A DNA stretch of 64,000 nucleotides from NCBI RefSeq assembly GCF_019669985.1, contig NZ_AP019782.1, positions 2,784,001-2,848,000 on the forward strand. The letters run 5' to 3'. Under the pieces are notes generated by a model that was not told the origin of the DNA, did not search any database, and saw only the letters and a list, made by a program, of their open reading frames with translations. Positions 50,765-58,888 of the stretch are shown here, one piece after another (position 1 is the stretch's first letter; every line of letters begins with the position of its first letter). This DNA comes from Methylogaea oryzae. Lineage in GTDB: Bacteria; Pseudomonadota; Gammaproteobacteria; Methylococcales; Methylococcaceae. The position numbers and the translations under genes were made by a program.

Positions 50765-52321
50765 ATGAAGGTTTTTTGCGTCCACCCCAGCCCTCTGATG
50801 TACACCAAGGTGTTCCTGCGGCTGGAACCCCTGGGCCTCGAATTGGTGGCTGCGGCCCTGCGCAGCGCCGGCCATGAAATCCGACTGATGGACTTGCAAG
50901 TGGAATCCCACGACGATTTCCAGCGCGAATTGGACGCCTGGAAACCCGACGTCGTCTGTTTTTCCCTCAATTACCTGGCCAACGTGCCGGAAGTGGTGGA
51001 CTTGGCCAAAGCCGCCAAGACCCGGCTGCCGGAATGCTTCACCTTTGTCGGCGGCCATAGCGCCTCTTTCGTCGCCGGCGCGTTGTTGGAACACGGCGAA
51101 GGCCTGCTCGATTGCGTGCTGCGCGGCGAAGGCGAGGCGGCAGCACCGCTGCTGCTCGAAACGCTGGCCAACGGCGGCGATTTGACGACGGTGCCCGGCG
51201 CGCTGACCCTGGACGGCGAAGGCCCGCCGCCCAGCTTCATCGAAAGCCTGGAAGACCACCTGCCGGCTCGCGACCTGGTCAAGCACCGGCGCAAGTATTT
51301 CCTCGGCACCCTCGACCCCTGCGCCTCCATCGAATTCAGCCGCGGCTGCCCGTGGGACTGCAACTTCTGCAGCGCCTGGACCTTCTACGGCCGTAGCTAC
51401 CGCGTGATGAGCACCGAGCGGATCATGGAGGACATGCGCCGAATCAAGGAGCCGGGGGTTTTCATCGTTGACGATGTGGCCTTCATCCAAGGCCAACGCG
51501 GCATGGAAATCGGCGAAGCCATCGCCCGCGCCGGCATCAAAAAGAACTACTATCTAGAAACCCGCGGCGACGTGCTGCTGCGCAACAAGGAGGTATTCCA
51601 GTTGTGGCGCAAACTGGGCATGGAATACATGTTCCTGGGCATAGAGGCCATCGACGCCGAAGGGCTGCAGAAATTCCGCAAGCGCGTCAGCCTGGGCAAG
51701 AACTTCGAAGCGCTGGAATTCGCCCGCTCGCTGGACATTGCCGTCGCCATCAACATCATCGCCGACCCGGACTGGGACAAGGAACGCTTCGAGGTGATCC
51801 GCCAGTGGTGCATGGAGATCCCGGAAATCGTCAACATCAGCGTCAACACGCCTTACCCCGGCACGGAAAGCTGGCATACCGAAGCGCGCAAGCTGACCAC
51901 CCGCGACTACCGCCTATTCGACATCCAGCACGCGGTGCTGCCCACCAAGCTGCCCCTGCACGAGTTCTACGGGGAATTGGTGAAAACCCAACAAGTGCTG
52001 TTCAAGAAACACATGGGCTGGGCAGCGGTGCGCGACACCATGAAAATCCTCGGCGGTCACTTGCTGCACGGCCAAACCAACTTCCTGCGCAGCCTGTGGA
52101 AGTTCAACAGCGTGTTCAACCCGGAACTGCAACTGGCCGACCACCGCCAGCCGGTGAAATACGAAATCCCCTTACCGCCGCCGGCCGCCGAACACAAGAT
52201 CGACGCCAAGAGCCTCTATGTGCACAAGAATCTGGGCCGCAAAAGCCGCGCCCTAGACGACGCCACGGAACAATTCGTCGACGAGGGACGCCTAGCCTGC
52301 GACGCGGTGCCGTCAAACTAA
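50765..52321 (+). CDS. hpnR: Hopanoid C-3 methylase HpnR (B12-binding radical SAM)
   Basis: A 518-residue cobalamin-dependent radical SAM enzyme. The N-terminal B12-binding domain (residues about 1-150: VHPSPLMYTKVFLRLEPLGLEL, VVCFSLNYLANVPEVV) precedes the radical SAM core with CX3CX2C in RGCPWDCNFCS (Cys195, Cys199, Cys202). The overall sequence, especially FLRLEPLGLEL, resembles my recollection of HpnR of Methylococcus, which methylates hopanoids at C-3 (family knowledge). 3-Methylhopanoids are a typical, though not exclusive, aerobic methanotroph marker. The ATG is preceded by AAGGAG. A generic radical SAM methyltransferase of the same class is the main alternative. Confidence 0.8.
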   Translation: MKVFCVHPSPLMYTKVFLRLEPLGLELVAAALRSAGHEIRLMDLQVESHDDFQRELDAWKPDVVCFSLNYLANVPEVVDLAKAAKTRLPECFTFVGGHSASFVAGALLEHGEGLLDCVLRGEGEAAAPLLLETLANGGDLTTVPGALTLDGEGPPPSFIESLEDHLPARDLVKHRRKYFLGTLDPCASIEFSRGCPWDCNFCSAWTFYGRSYRVMSTERIMEDMRRIKEPGVFIVDDVAFIQGQRGMEIGEAIARAGIKKNYYLETRGDVLLRNKEVFQLWRKLGMEYMFLGIEAIDAEGLQKFRKRVSLGKNFEALEFARSLDIAVAINIIADPDWDKERFEVIRQWCMEIPEIVNISVNTPYPGTESWHTEARKLTTRDYRLFDIQHAVLPTKLPLHEFYGELVKTQQVLFKKHMGWAAVRDTMKILGGHLLHGQTNFLRSLWKFNSVFNPELQLADHRQPVKYEIPLPPPAAEHKIDAKSLYVHKNLGRKSRALDDATEQFVDEGRLACDAVPSN

Positions 52322-52333
52322 GGCGGGCGAAAA

Positions 52334-52361
52334 CCGGGCCGGCCCCAAAAACCGGCCCGCC
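52334..52361. terminator. Hairpin between hpnR and the deaminase
   Basis: An 8-bp stem CGGGCCGG/CCGGCCCG with loop CCCCAAAAA between convergent stops. It probably helps end one or both transcripts; no clear T-run. Confidence 0.5.
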
Positions 52362-52362
52362 G

Positions 52363-52818
52363 CTACGCCTCGCAGTCGCATTCGCCGATGTCCTCGAACC
52401 AGATCCCCGGCGATTGCCGGATAAAGCGCGCCATCAGCTCGGTGCAAGCGGAATCGTTCAATTCCACCACCTTGACGCCCACCTCACGCAGCCAATCCAA
52501 ATGGCCGGCGAAGTTGGCGGATTCGCCCACCACCACGGTGCCGATGTTGAACTGCCGGATCAACCCCGAGCAATACCAGCACGGCGCCAAAGTCGTCACC
52601 AAGATCTTGTCGCGGTAGGTCTTCTGCCGCCCCGCCTTGCGGAACGCGTCGGTTTCGCCGTGCACGGAAGGATCGTTGTCCTGCACGCGGCGGTTGCGGC
52701 CGCGGCCGAGCAAGCGGCCTTCGGCGTCGAACAGCGCCGCACCGACCGGCACGCCGCCCTCGTCGAATCCCTGTTGCGCCTCCTCGAAAGCAACGGCCAA
52801 CAAGTTCGCATAATTCAT
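52363..52818 (-). CDS. Yeast-type cytosine deaminase (CDA-fold nucleoside/base deaminase)
   Basis: A 151-residue zinc deaminase with HGE at residues 53-55 and PCWYC (Cys80, Cys83), the zinc ligands and proton-shuttle Glu. The sequence resembles fungal Fcy1 more than bacterial CodA or TadA: GVPVGAALFDAEGRLLGRG, VVGESANF, VKVVELNDSACTELMARFI and a C-terminal WFEDIGE all have Fcy1 counterparts (from memory of that family). It would convert cytosine to uracil for salvage. It is co-directional with lipA, 31 bases downstream of it. Confidence 0.8.
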   Translation of the reverse strand: MNYANLLAVAFEEAQQGFDEGGVPVGAALFDAEGRLLGRGRNRRVQDNDPSVHGETDAFRKAGRQKTYRDKILVTTLAPCWYCSGLIRQFNIGTVVVGESANFAGHLDWLREVGVKVVELNDSACTELMARFIRQSPGIWFEDIGECDCEA

Positions 52819-52849
52819 AAAATCCTCCCGATGAATTGAACGGCCACCT

Positions 52850-53836
52850 TTAACCCGCGCCGCCTTTCAGCAACTGCTCCGCCCCATAGGAAGAGCGCAC
52901 CAGCGGGCCGCTGGCCACGTCGCGAAAGCCCATGGCGCGCGCCGCCTCGGCTAGCTCGGCGAACTCCTCCGGCGTCACGTAACGGATCACCGGCAAATGA
53001 TCGGGCGACGGCTGCAAATACTGGCCCAGGGTAAGCAAATCGCAGCCGTGGGCGCGCAAATGGGCCATGACCTCCCTCACCTCTTCCAGGGTTTCGCCCA
53101 ACCCCAGCATCAGGCCCGACTTGGTGGGCACACCCGCCATCCTCTCGCGGAAGCGTCGCAACAAATCCAGCGACACCTGATAGTCCGCACCCGGCCGCAC
53201 CGCGCGGTACAAACGCGGCACCGTCTCCAGATTGTGGTTGAACACGTCCGGCGGCGCGGCGGCCAAAGCCTCCAGCGCCGCGTCCAAGCGCCCGCGGAAA
53301 TCCGGCGTGAGGATTTCCACCTGGATGGAAGGCTGCGCCGCCCGCAAGGCCGCTACGCAAGCGGCGAAATGTCCCGCGCCGCCGTCGCGCAAATCGTCCC
53401 GATCCACCGAAGTCACCACCACGTAACGCAACCCCAGCTCGGCCACCGCCCGAGCCAAACGGGCCGGCTCCTCGGCATCCGGCGGCTTCGGCTTGCCGTG
53501 GGCCACGTCGCAAAAGGGGCAGCGGCGCGTGCAAATATCGCCCAGCACCATGAACGTCGCCGTGCCGTGGCTGAAGCATTCGGACAAATTGGGACAGGCC
53601 GCTTCCTCGCAAACGGAGTGCAGGCCCTGCTCCCGCAGCACCGCCCGCACCTTGCCCACCGCCTCCGGCGCGGCCAGCTTCACCCGGATCCAGTTGGGTT
53701 TGCGCAAGGCGGGAGCGGACTCCACCTTCACCGGAATACGCGACAGCTTGGCAGCGCCCCGCTCGTGGGTTTCCGGAGTGGCGCGGGACAGAGGACTAAA
53801 ATGGGGAAAATCGCTGGCTTTGGACATGAGCGGCAT
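52850..53836 (-). CDS. lipA: Lipoyl synthase LipA
   Basis: A radical SAM enzyme that inserts two sulfurs into octanoyl-protein. It has both cluster motifs: auxiliary CX4CX5C in [13 protein letters not shown] and radical SAM CX3CX2C in [10 protein letters not shown]. The conserved C-terminal RSSYGAEQL Ser, a ligand to the auxiliary cluster, is present. The [14 protein letters not shown]-like segment (here [17 protein letters not shown]) is unmistakable. Two ATGs, 53836 and 53827, are possible starts; neither has a strong ribosome-binding site, and the longer is given (328 residues). lipB is not in the window. Confidence 0.95.
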   Translation of the reverse strand: MPLMSKASDFPHFSPLSRATPETHERGAAKLSRIPVKVESAPALRKPNWIRVKLAAPEAVGKVRAVLREQGLHSVCEEAACPNLSECFSHGTATFMVLGDICTRRCPFCDVAHGKPKPPDAEEPARLARAVAELGLRYVVVTSVDRDDLRDGGAGHFAACVAALRAAQPSIQVEILTPDFRGRLDAALEALAAAPPDVFNHNLETVPRLYRAVRPGADYQVSLDLLRRFRERMAGVPTKSGLMLGLGETLEEVREVMAHLRAHGCDLLTLGQYLQPSPDHLPVIRYVTPEEFAELAEAARAMGFRDVASGPLVRSSYGAEQLLKGGAG

Positions 53837-54129
53837 CGTTGCGGATAGACTTCTAAAATGCCTGGAAGCCGCGCCGGGTGCAAGCCGAACCTGATCTTGA
53901 AATTTTCCCCACTCAACGGCCGTCCGGCCTGCACAGTCACAAGCTAACAAGCCATTGAGCGCCGGGCCGGCGCCATTAGAATCGCGGCGCATGGATAGAG
54001 GTGATACGGCAAGCCTCAACAAATCGCGCTGATGCATCTAGTGCGGAGCAGGTACTTCGAGGAGCTTTTGGTGATCGTATGCCGCACCTGCCAGACAGGC
54101 CTCGTACAGAATGCGAGTACAATAAATAA
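53837..54129. other. Transition region at the left border of the AT-richer island
   Basis: 293 bp upstream of lipA. GC content drops towards the right end (ACAATAAATAAATG). I see no coding frame with family resemblance and no clear promoter or attachment-site repeat. Confidence 0.35.
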
Positions 54130-54330
54130 ATGATGTTTCGTTTTAAGCGTCGCAGAAATCCATTTTACAACCCATTTCTAACATTACTCGGACGCTTTAT
54201 CGGAATCGGTGGAATGTGTGTCGCCGTATATTTCAGCCTGGTAGAAGGCACACTATCGCCACTGTACGTTGCCTTTGCGGTGTTGACGATATTGGAAATG
54301 GTGTTGTTCTATTCCCGTCTGTGGAGATGA
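54130..54330 (+). CDS. Small predicted membrane protein, unknown
   Basis: A 66-residue protein with a basic start (FRFKRRRNPF) and two hydrophobic segments (FIGIGGMCVAVYFSLV and LYVAFAVLTILEMVLFYS), hence a likely inner-membrane two-helix protein with positive-inside N-terminus. I recognise no family. It is the first frame of the AT-richer island. No strong ribosome-binding site, so coding status is uncertain. Confidence 0.45.
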   Translation: MMFRFKRRRNPFYNPFLTLLGRFIGIGGMCVAVYFSLVEGTLSPLYVAFAVLTILEMVLFYSRLWR

Positions 54331-54403
54331 ACACGTAACTAGCCTACCGGAGTGCTAGATACGCCAGGACATTTGTATCAAGCCAGAGGTTGCATTCCCA
54401 GCG

Positions 54404-54487
54404 CGGTAGGTTGAGCTGACGAAAGGAAACCCAACATGACACCACTGCGTTAATCGTTGGGGTTCGCCGACTCACCCCAACCTACCG
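54404..54487. repeat. 84-bp MITE-like palindromic element
   Basis: It begins CGGTAGGTTG and ends CAACCTACCG, exact 10-bp terminal inverted repeats. Inside lie GTTGGGGTTCGCCGACTCAC-type sequence and a second arm (AGGAAACCCAAC). The inner sequence is the reverse complement of the seam repeats at 57211, 58629 and 60591. Confidence 0.85.
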
Positions 54488-54553
54488 TGCTTAACCGAAC
54501 GATTGACATGATGAATGCTGCTATTAGCGGAAATAAGCTGAATTACTCGTGCT

Positions 54554-55525
54554 ATGAATGATCTACGCAGCCATGTGGCAAGGCTTGTTGTGAAATGCCT
54601 CGTGCTATTAATGAGCGCTGAGGCTAGCGCTGCCACGAAGTCCTATCACACATATAAAATCGACAGAGCCTGGTTCGACTCGGCATACATATATCTTCTA
54701 TATAAAGACCGCTTTGCTGAAGTAAGCTACGACACTAATGACATCAATGGCACCTTAGTTAAAGAGGAAAGCAAGCAACTCATCAAGAGAATCCCAAGGA
54801 CGGAAACGAGGGAAAGTCGCACCATAAATCTTGAGACAGGAGATGCTGCTGACTCCGCAATATACGTTGACTCTGACTTTGCGATTTATAAAACCGATAC
54901 TGGAGTAATGTTATCTGGCCGCTCAACCTCGACACTACTTCCGCCATGCGAACGGACAATGTGGCTTCACAATAGCCCCATCCGCATGGGCGATCGACTT
55001 TTTTACTGTGGAATATTTTTCAATGCATCGGGAAATATCGTAAGCGATATTCCGCAGCCTGTAACTCATGCCATAGAGCAAAAAGCCCACCCAAGAGAAG
55101 CGAAAACTGCAGTTTTATCGGCATTGCTACCCACGAGTCTTTTATTTGCGTTCGCGGAAGAAAAACTGCTGGTTACGCTACACAGGCCTGGCTCACCTAT
55201 TATTAGAGAGCTAGATATCGCAGCTTGGAATATCGAAAGAGACCAAGCAGTTTCTTGGCACAAAACGTTCTTGCCGGAGTCTGTGAGCGGGTATAAACTG
55301 CTGAACAGTGCCGCCGCATACTGCCCTAAAGGAGGGGTTTTGCTGCAAACCAGTCCTTTAGATAAGGGGGAGATCATTCTGTGCGATGAAACAAAATGCA
55401 CATCGCTTGGCTTTCATACTGGTTTTGCGTATTTGCTTATAGACAATGACTCAAAAGAAATATTTGCCATATCACAAAACAACTTAACGTCCCCACTTGC
55501 CATGGTAACCGTATCAGGATACTGA
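54554..55525 (+). CDS. Putative exported protein of unknown function in the Rhs island
   Basis: A 323-residue protein with a plausible signal peptide (VVKCLVLLMSAEASA) and a long beta-rich body that I cannot assign (for example SYHTYKIDRAWFDSAYIYLLYKDRF, KTFLPESVSGYKLLNSAAAYCPKGGVLLQTSP). A C-terminal propeller-like pattern is possible. Codon use is AT-richer than the flanking genes. Its place just before the Rhs modules raises the possibility that it is an accessory or immunity gene of a lost toxin, but nothing in the sequence proves it. No good ribosome-binding site precedes the ATG. Confidence 0.5.
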   Translation: MNDLRSHVARLVVKCLVLLMSAEASAATKSYHTYKIDRAWFDSAYIYLLYKDRFAEVSYDTNDINGTLVKEESKQLIKRIPRTETRESRTINLETGDAADSAIYVDSDFAIYKTDTGVMLSGRSTSTLLPPCERTMWLHNSPIRMGDRLFYCGIFFNASGNIVSDIPQPVTHAIEQKAHPREAKTAVLSALLPTSLLFAFAEEKLLVTLHRPGSPIIRELDIAAWNIERDQAVSWHKTFLPESVSGYKLLNSAAAYCPKGGVLLQTSPLDKGEIILCDETKCTSLGFHTGFAYLLIDNDSKEIFAISQNNLTSPLAMVTVSGY

Positions 55526-55548
55526 GTAATCGCTCATCGTAATCCGTA

Positions 55549-55665
55549 TTCGCAGGCGGCGGAATCAGTTCTAACACTCCAACACAACGCCTTGGAGTGA
55601 GCCGCCCCCCACGATTGGCATAGCGTTGATATATTGGGTTTCCCGCCGTCAGCCCAACGCGCCAC
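55549..55665. repeat. Seam repeat before Rhs module 1 (diverged copy)
   Basis: Contains GGCGGAATCAGTTCTAACAC, then the GCCTTGGAGTGAGCC...AGCCCAACGCGC dyad seen at the other module borders, with more substitutions than the copies at 57211 and 58629. Confidence 0.7.
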
Positions 55666-56706
55666 CGCATCGACTACAGTAACGACGAAGACGCAACCCG
55701 CACTCACCGATACGACGCTCCCGGTCACCTCACCGACGACCGCAAGCACCGTTTTACCTACAACGGCCTCGGCCAGCGCATCGCCAAAACAGTCAACGCC
55801 ATACCACCCGCTTCGTCTACGACGCCCAAGGCCAACTCCTGGGCGAATACGACGACAGCGGCAAGCCCCTCCAGGAAACCGTCTACCTGGGCCGCACCCC
55901 GGTGGCCGTCTCCGCGCAAGGCGATGAAGACAGCAAAGGGACAGCCATCTACTCCGTCCACACCGACCACCTGGGCGCCCCCCCACGCCCTGCTGGATCA
56001 GGACAACCAAATCGCCTGGACCTGGCACAGCGCCGCCTGGAGCGGCGAAGGCAAAGACACCGCCCACGGCAAGATCACCTACAACCTCCGCCTGCCCGGA
56101 CAGTACTACGACAGGAAAACCGGGTTGCATTACAATTACTTTAGGGGCTACGATCCGGGGACGGGGCGGTATATCGAATCCGATCCGATTGGGCTGAAGA
56201 GTGGGCTGAATATCTATGCCTATGTTGAAAACTCCCCACTCAGTTTTGTTGCCCCAAGCGGTCTGGAACAGCAAATAGGTTATGGACAACAAACTCAGAC
56301 TTTGCGAGACGGAGCGCCTATTCCCGAGGGCGCGGTCTCTATGGATGGGCCTGGTAGTCCACTGGGCGCGCTTGAAACAGCGGTTAATGCAGCAGCGCCT
56401 GAACTTAAGCTTCCCGGCATTGTATTGGGAACTATTGGAAAGGGGGCGCTGAACGTTTTTAGATCAATCAAGGCCTGTCCGAAATATCCGGCCGGGTTTA
56501 GAGATGTTCAGAATGGAACTAAAAAGTATTCTGTCAACAAAAAAGAGTTGCTAGAAAAGCTAAAGGAAATAGAGCCAGGTAAGTGGAGCAAGGTATACAA
56601 GGATGGCTTTGACTCTAGTGGCAATCAAGTATTTGTGCACTATTTTAAAAGTGACTCTGGGGCCGTATTTGATCTAGATGTAAAGCCTGGGTGGAGCAAC
56701 TTATGA
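55666..56706 (+). pseudogene. Rhs C-terminal module 1: core remnant plus unknown toxin-like tail
   Basis: An Rhs core fragment starts near 55666 (YDAPGHLTDDRKHRFTYNGLGQRIAKTV). A base is missing near 55795 relative to module 3, and a run of seven C at 55978-55984 (six bases in the siblings) restores the original frame. Between them about 60 residues are scrambled in the open frame. The tail side is intact: [31 protein letters not shown] (the Rhs boundary motif), then about 150 unique residues ending KVYKDGFDSSGNQVFVHYF and DLDVKPGWSNL. This tail looks like a small polymorphic toxin of unassigned class. The candidate immunity gene overlaps its stop in an ATGA junction. No Rhs N-terminal region is present. 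Confidence 0.75.
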
Positions 56707-57056
56707 CGCACGATGAGCTGGATAGGCTTGAAAAACTGATGGCAATAATCGCAATAGGTGTTTCTGTTTCTCTGAAGCGTGGGGCGGTTAGTATAAGCGA
56801 GGCGGAGCAATTGCTTTACTCGCCAAGAACTTTTGAGGTATTGAAAAGCGCCAGAGCTGACAAGACGGTATTGTCAATAATTTTCTCCGGGACCGAGCTG
56901 GAAAACATAGCGAGACTGCTCCCGGATAATCTTGAAAAGGAGCTGACGTCGCTTTCGGATAGTGCGATAGCGTTTCTGCTGTCAAAAAACGAAATAAACT
57001 TGTGCTTGCCAAAGTGGTATGAGGTTTTTTTTGGAAACCGGAAGGTGAACGGATAA
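56703..57056 (+). CDS. Candidate immunity protein for Rhs tail 1
   Basis: A 117-residue, mostly helical, cytoplasmic-looking protein (THDELDRLEKLMAIIAIGVSVSLKRG...FLLSKNEINLCLPKWYEVFFGN). No family recognised with certainty. Its ATG overlaps the TGA of the toxin-like tail (ATGA), the coupling expected of a toxin-immunity pair. An in-frame start four codons earlier is less likely. Function is inferred from position and size. Confidence 0.65.
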   Translation: MTHDELDRLEKLMAIIAIGVSVSLKRGAVSISEAEQLLYSPRTFEVLKSARADKTVLSIIFSGTELENIARLLPDNLEKELTSLSDSAIAFLLSKNEINLCLPKWYEVFFGNRKVNG

Positions 57057-57137
57057 AGGGTCACGGATAAAGGTAGAGTAGAGAACAGAATTCCACATTC
57101 CGTAGGTTTGACCTATCCCTTTCCGCCACTTTCGTTT

Positions 57138-57188
57138 AACTCGTAACCCGCATTCGAGCGTAGCATGGCTGACCTACGTCACGGCAAG
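57138..57188 (+). repeat. Dispersed repeat B, copy 1 (internally deleted)
   Basis: AACTCGTAACCCGCATTCGA...GTAG then CATGGCTGACCTACGTCACG. It lacks the roughly 30 central bases present in copies 2 (58807) and 3 (61088). Confidence 0.8.
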
Positions 57189-57210
57189 CGCGTAGATACT
57201 CGGTTCCTGT

Positions 57211-57329
57211 GCGGCGGGGTCAGTTCTAACATTCCAACACCGCACCTTGGGGTTAGCCGGCGCCCCCCAACGATTGGCGCAGCGCTGATATGCTGGGCGT
57301 CCTACCGTCAGCTCAACGCGCTCCGCACC
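57211..57329. repeat. Seam repeat before Rhs module 2
   Basis: Starts GCGGCGGGGTCAGTTCTAAC, followed by ATTCCAACAC, the CCTTGGGGTTAGCCGGCG arm, ATTGGCGCAGCGCTGATATG and CCTACCGTCAGC. Shared with 58629 and, in part, 55549 and 60591. Confidence 0.85.
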
Positions 57330-58287
57330 GCCACCGAACAAGAAAACGGCGGCAAACACCGCTTCACCTACAACGACGCCGGACGCCTCAGCCAAGCCGA
57401 AGGCGCCGACTATCGCTACAACGGCCTCGGCCAGCGCATCGCCAAAACAGTCAACGCCATACCACCCGCTTCGTCTACGACGCCCAAGGCCAACTCCTGG
57501 GCGAATACGACGACAACGGCAAGCCCCTCCGGGAAACCGTCTACCTGGGCCGCACCCCATTGGCCGTTGCCGCCAAAAGCGACGACGACGAACGCCCAGC
57601 CGGCCTCTACGACATCCACACCGACCACCTGGGCGCCCCCCGCGCCCTGCTGGACCAGGACAACCAAATCGCCTGGACTTGGCACAGCGACCCCTACGGC
57701 GCCGCCTGGAACGGCGAACGCGGCAAGATCACCTACAACCTGCGCCTGCCAGGACAGTACTACGACAGGGAAACCGGGTTGCATTACAACTACTTTAGGG
57801 ACTACGATCCGGGGACGGGGCGGTATATCGAGTCCGATCCGATTGGGTTGAAGGGTGGGGTTAATACTTATGCCTATGTTGGGAACAACCCAATACATTG
57901 GATTGACCCTTTAGGCTTAGAACGTAAGCCAGGCAAGACACCGCCCAACAGTTGGCCAACACCTCCTATTGAGGCATGTGGCAAGAAACCGAAATGGAGC
58001 CCAAGCGGATACTGGGAGGGCAAGAAAGGCCGTAACTTAACCGGGGTGACCATTCCCACGGAACAGGCATTGATCGTGGCTTAGGGCCACAGGGCGGTCA
58101 CTGGGATGACGAAAATAGCGATAATCGCTGGGATAAGGATGGGAGTTTATTGCCTGGCAGCCCAGATGCCAAATTAGAGTCTATCGATCCGTCCAATTCT
58201 CAAAATCCAGAACTTCAATCACCTCCGTGGTGGGTCTTGATTCTATTAATACCATTTCCTGGAAATCCCATATACGGGGGGATATAG
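57330..58287 (+). pseudogene. Rhs C-terminal module 2: core remnant plus frameshifted toxin tail
   Basis: Core begins near 57339 (GGKHRFTYNDAGRLSQAEGADYRYNGLGQRIAKTV). It carries the same missing base as module 1 (near 57453), then reads cleanly: [54 protein letters not shown]. The tail GKTPPNSWPTPPIEACGKKPKW leads to a second lesion near 58043, where one base appears lost. The shifted frame then gives GDHSHGTGIDRGLGPQGGHW and DDENSDNRWDKDGSLLPGSP before a stop at 58287. That block resembles, from memory, tails annotated as polymorphic toxin type 37. As it stands, translation stops at 58084 and the toxin domain is broken. Confidence 0.75.
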
Positions 58288-58301
58288 AAAGGACAGTAAC
58301 G

Positions 58302-58613
58302 ATGCCTAAAAGTAAACTAGATGCACTGATTGCACAGATAAAAACGCGACACGCAGAACTTAGGGTAGGCTCCGCGAGATATGACTCATTCATGGCTCAC
58401 CTTCAATCCCTTGGCTCGTGGGAGCAAGAAGCGATGAACTATCCTGATGAAACGCCAGATTTTCCAGAGAACATATATCTCGCTTATGCCGTATGTCATA
58501 CTGATTGCGGCGTAAAACAAGTTATTGTCGATGGAAGCACGCAAGAATGCCAACGATGCGGCCGCCTAATGTTTCGCATCGCGACAAAAAAATACACGGC
58601 GCTTCCTGATTAA
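58302..58613 (+). CDS. Candidate immunity protein for Rhs tail 2, zinc-ribbon-like
   Basis: A 103-residue protein. A helical N-terminal half (KSKLDALIAQIKTRHAELRVG) precedes a four-Cys ribbon-like C-terminal half (CHTDCG ... CQRCG), suggesting a bound zinc. The start at 58302 has AAAGGA upstream; the longer in-frame start overlaps the toxin tail and is less likely. It follows the tail frame by 14 bases, the position of an immunity gene, and stays intact although the toxin frame is broken. No family recognised. Confidence 0.6.
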   Translation: MPKSKLDALIAQIKTRHAELRVGSARYDSFMAHLQSLGSWEQEAMNYPDETPDFPENIYLAYAVCHTDCGVKQVIVDGSTQECQRCGRLMFRIATKKYTALPD

Positions 58614-58628
58614 CCCGCATTCGCAAGG

Positions 58629-58750
58629 GCGGCGGGGTCAGTTCTAACATTCCTACACAGCGCCTTGGGGTGAGCCGGCGAACCCCAACAATTAGCGCAG
58701 CGCTGATATGTTGGGCCTCCTACCGTCAGCCCAACGCGCTACCGCACCGC
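58629..58750. repeat. Seam repeat before Rhs module 3
   Basis: GCGGCGGGGTCAGTTCTAAC...CGCCTTGGGGTGAGCCGGCG, AACCCCAAC, ATTAGCGCAGCGCTGATATG, TTGGGCCTCCTACCGTCAGC, CCAACGCGCTACCGCA. The best preserved copy. Confidence 0.88.
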
Positions 58751-58806
58751 CACCGCGCAAGAAGACGACGGCAAGCAGGAACAACACCGCCTCACTCTCG
58801 CCTACC

Positions 58807-58888
58807 AACTCGTAACCCACATTCGAGCGTAGGGCGTCAATAGCGGTCCTCCGAATATTGCGCCGCATGGCTGACCTGCGTCACGGCA
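58807..58888 (+). repeat. Dispersed repeat B, copy 2
   Basis: AACTCGTAACCCACATTCGA...GTAGGGCGTCAATAGCGGTC...GCGCCGCATGGCTGACCTGC. Full-length relative to copy 1; copy 3 lies at 61088. Confidence 0.88.
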
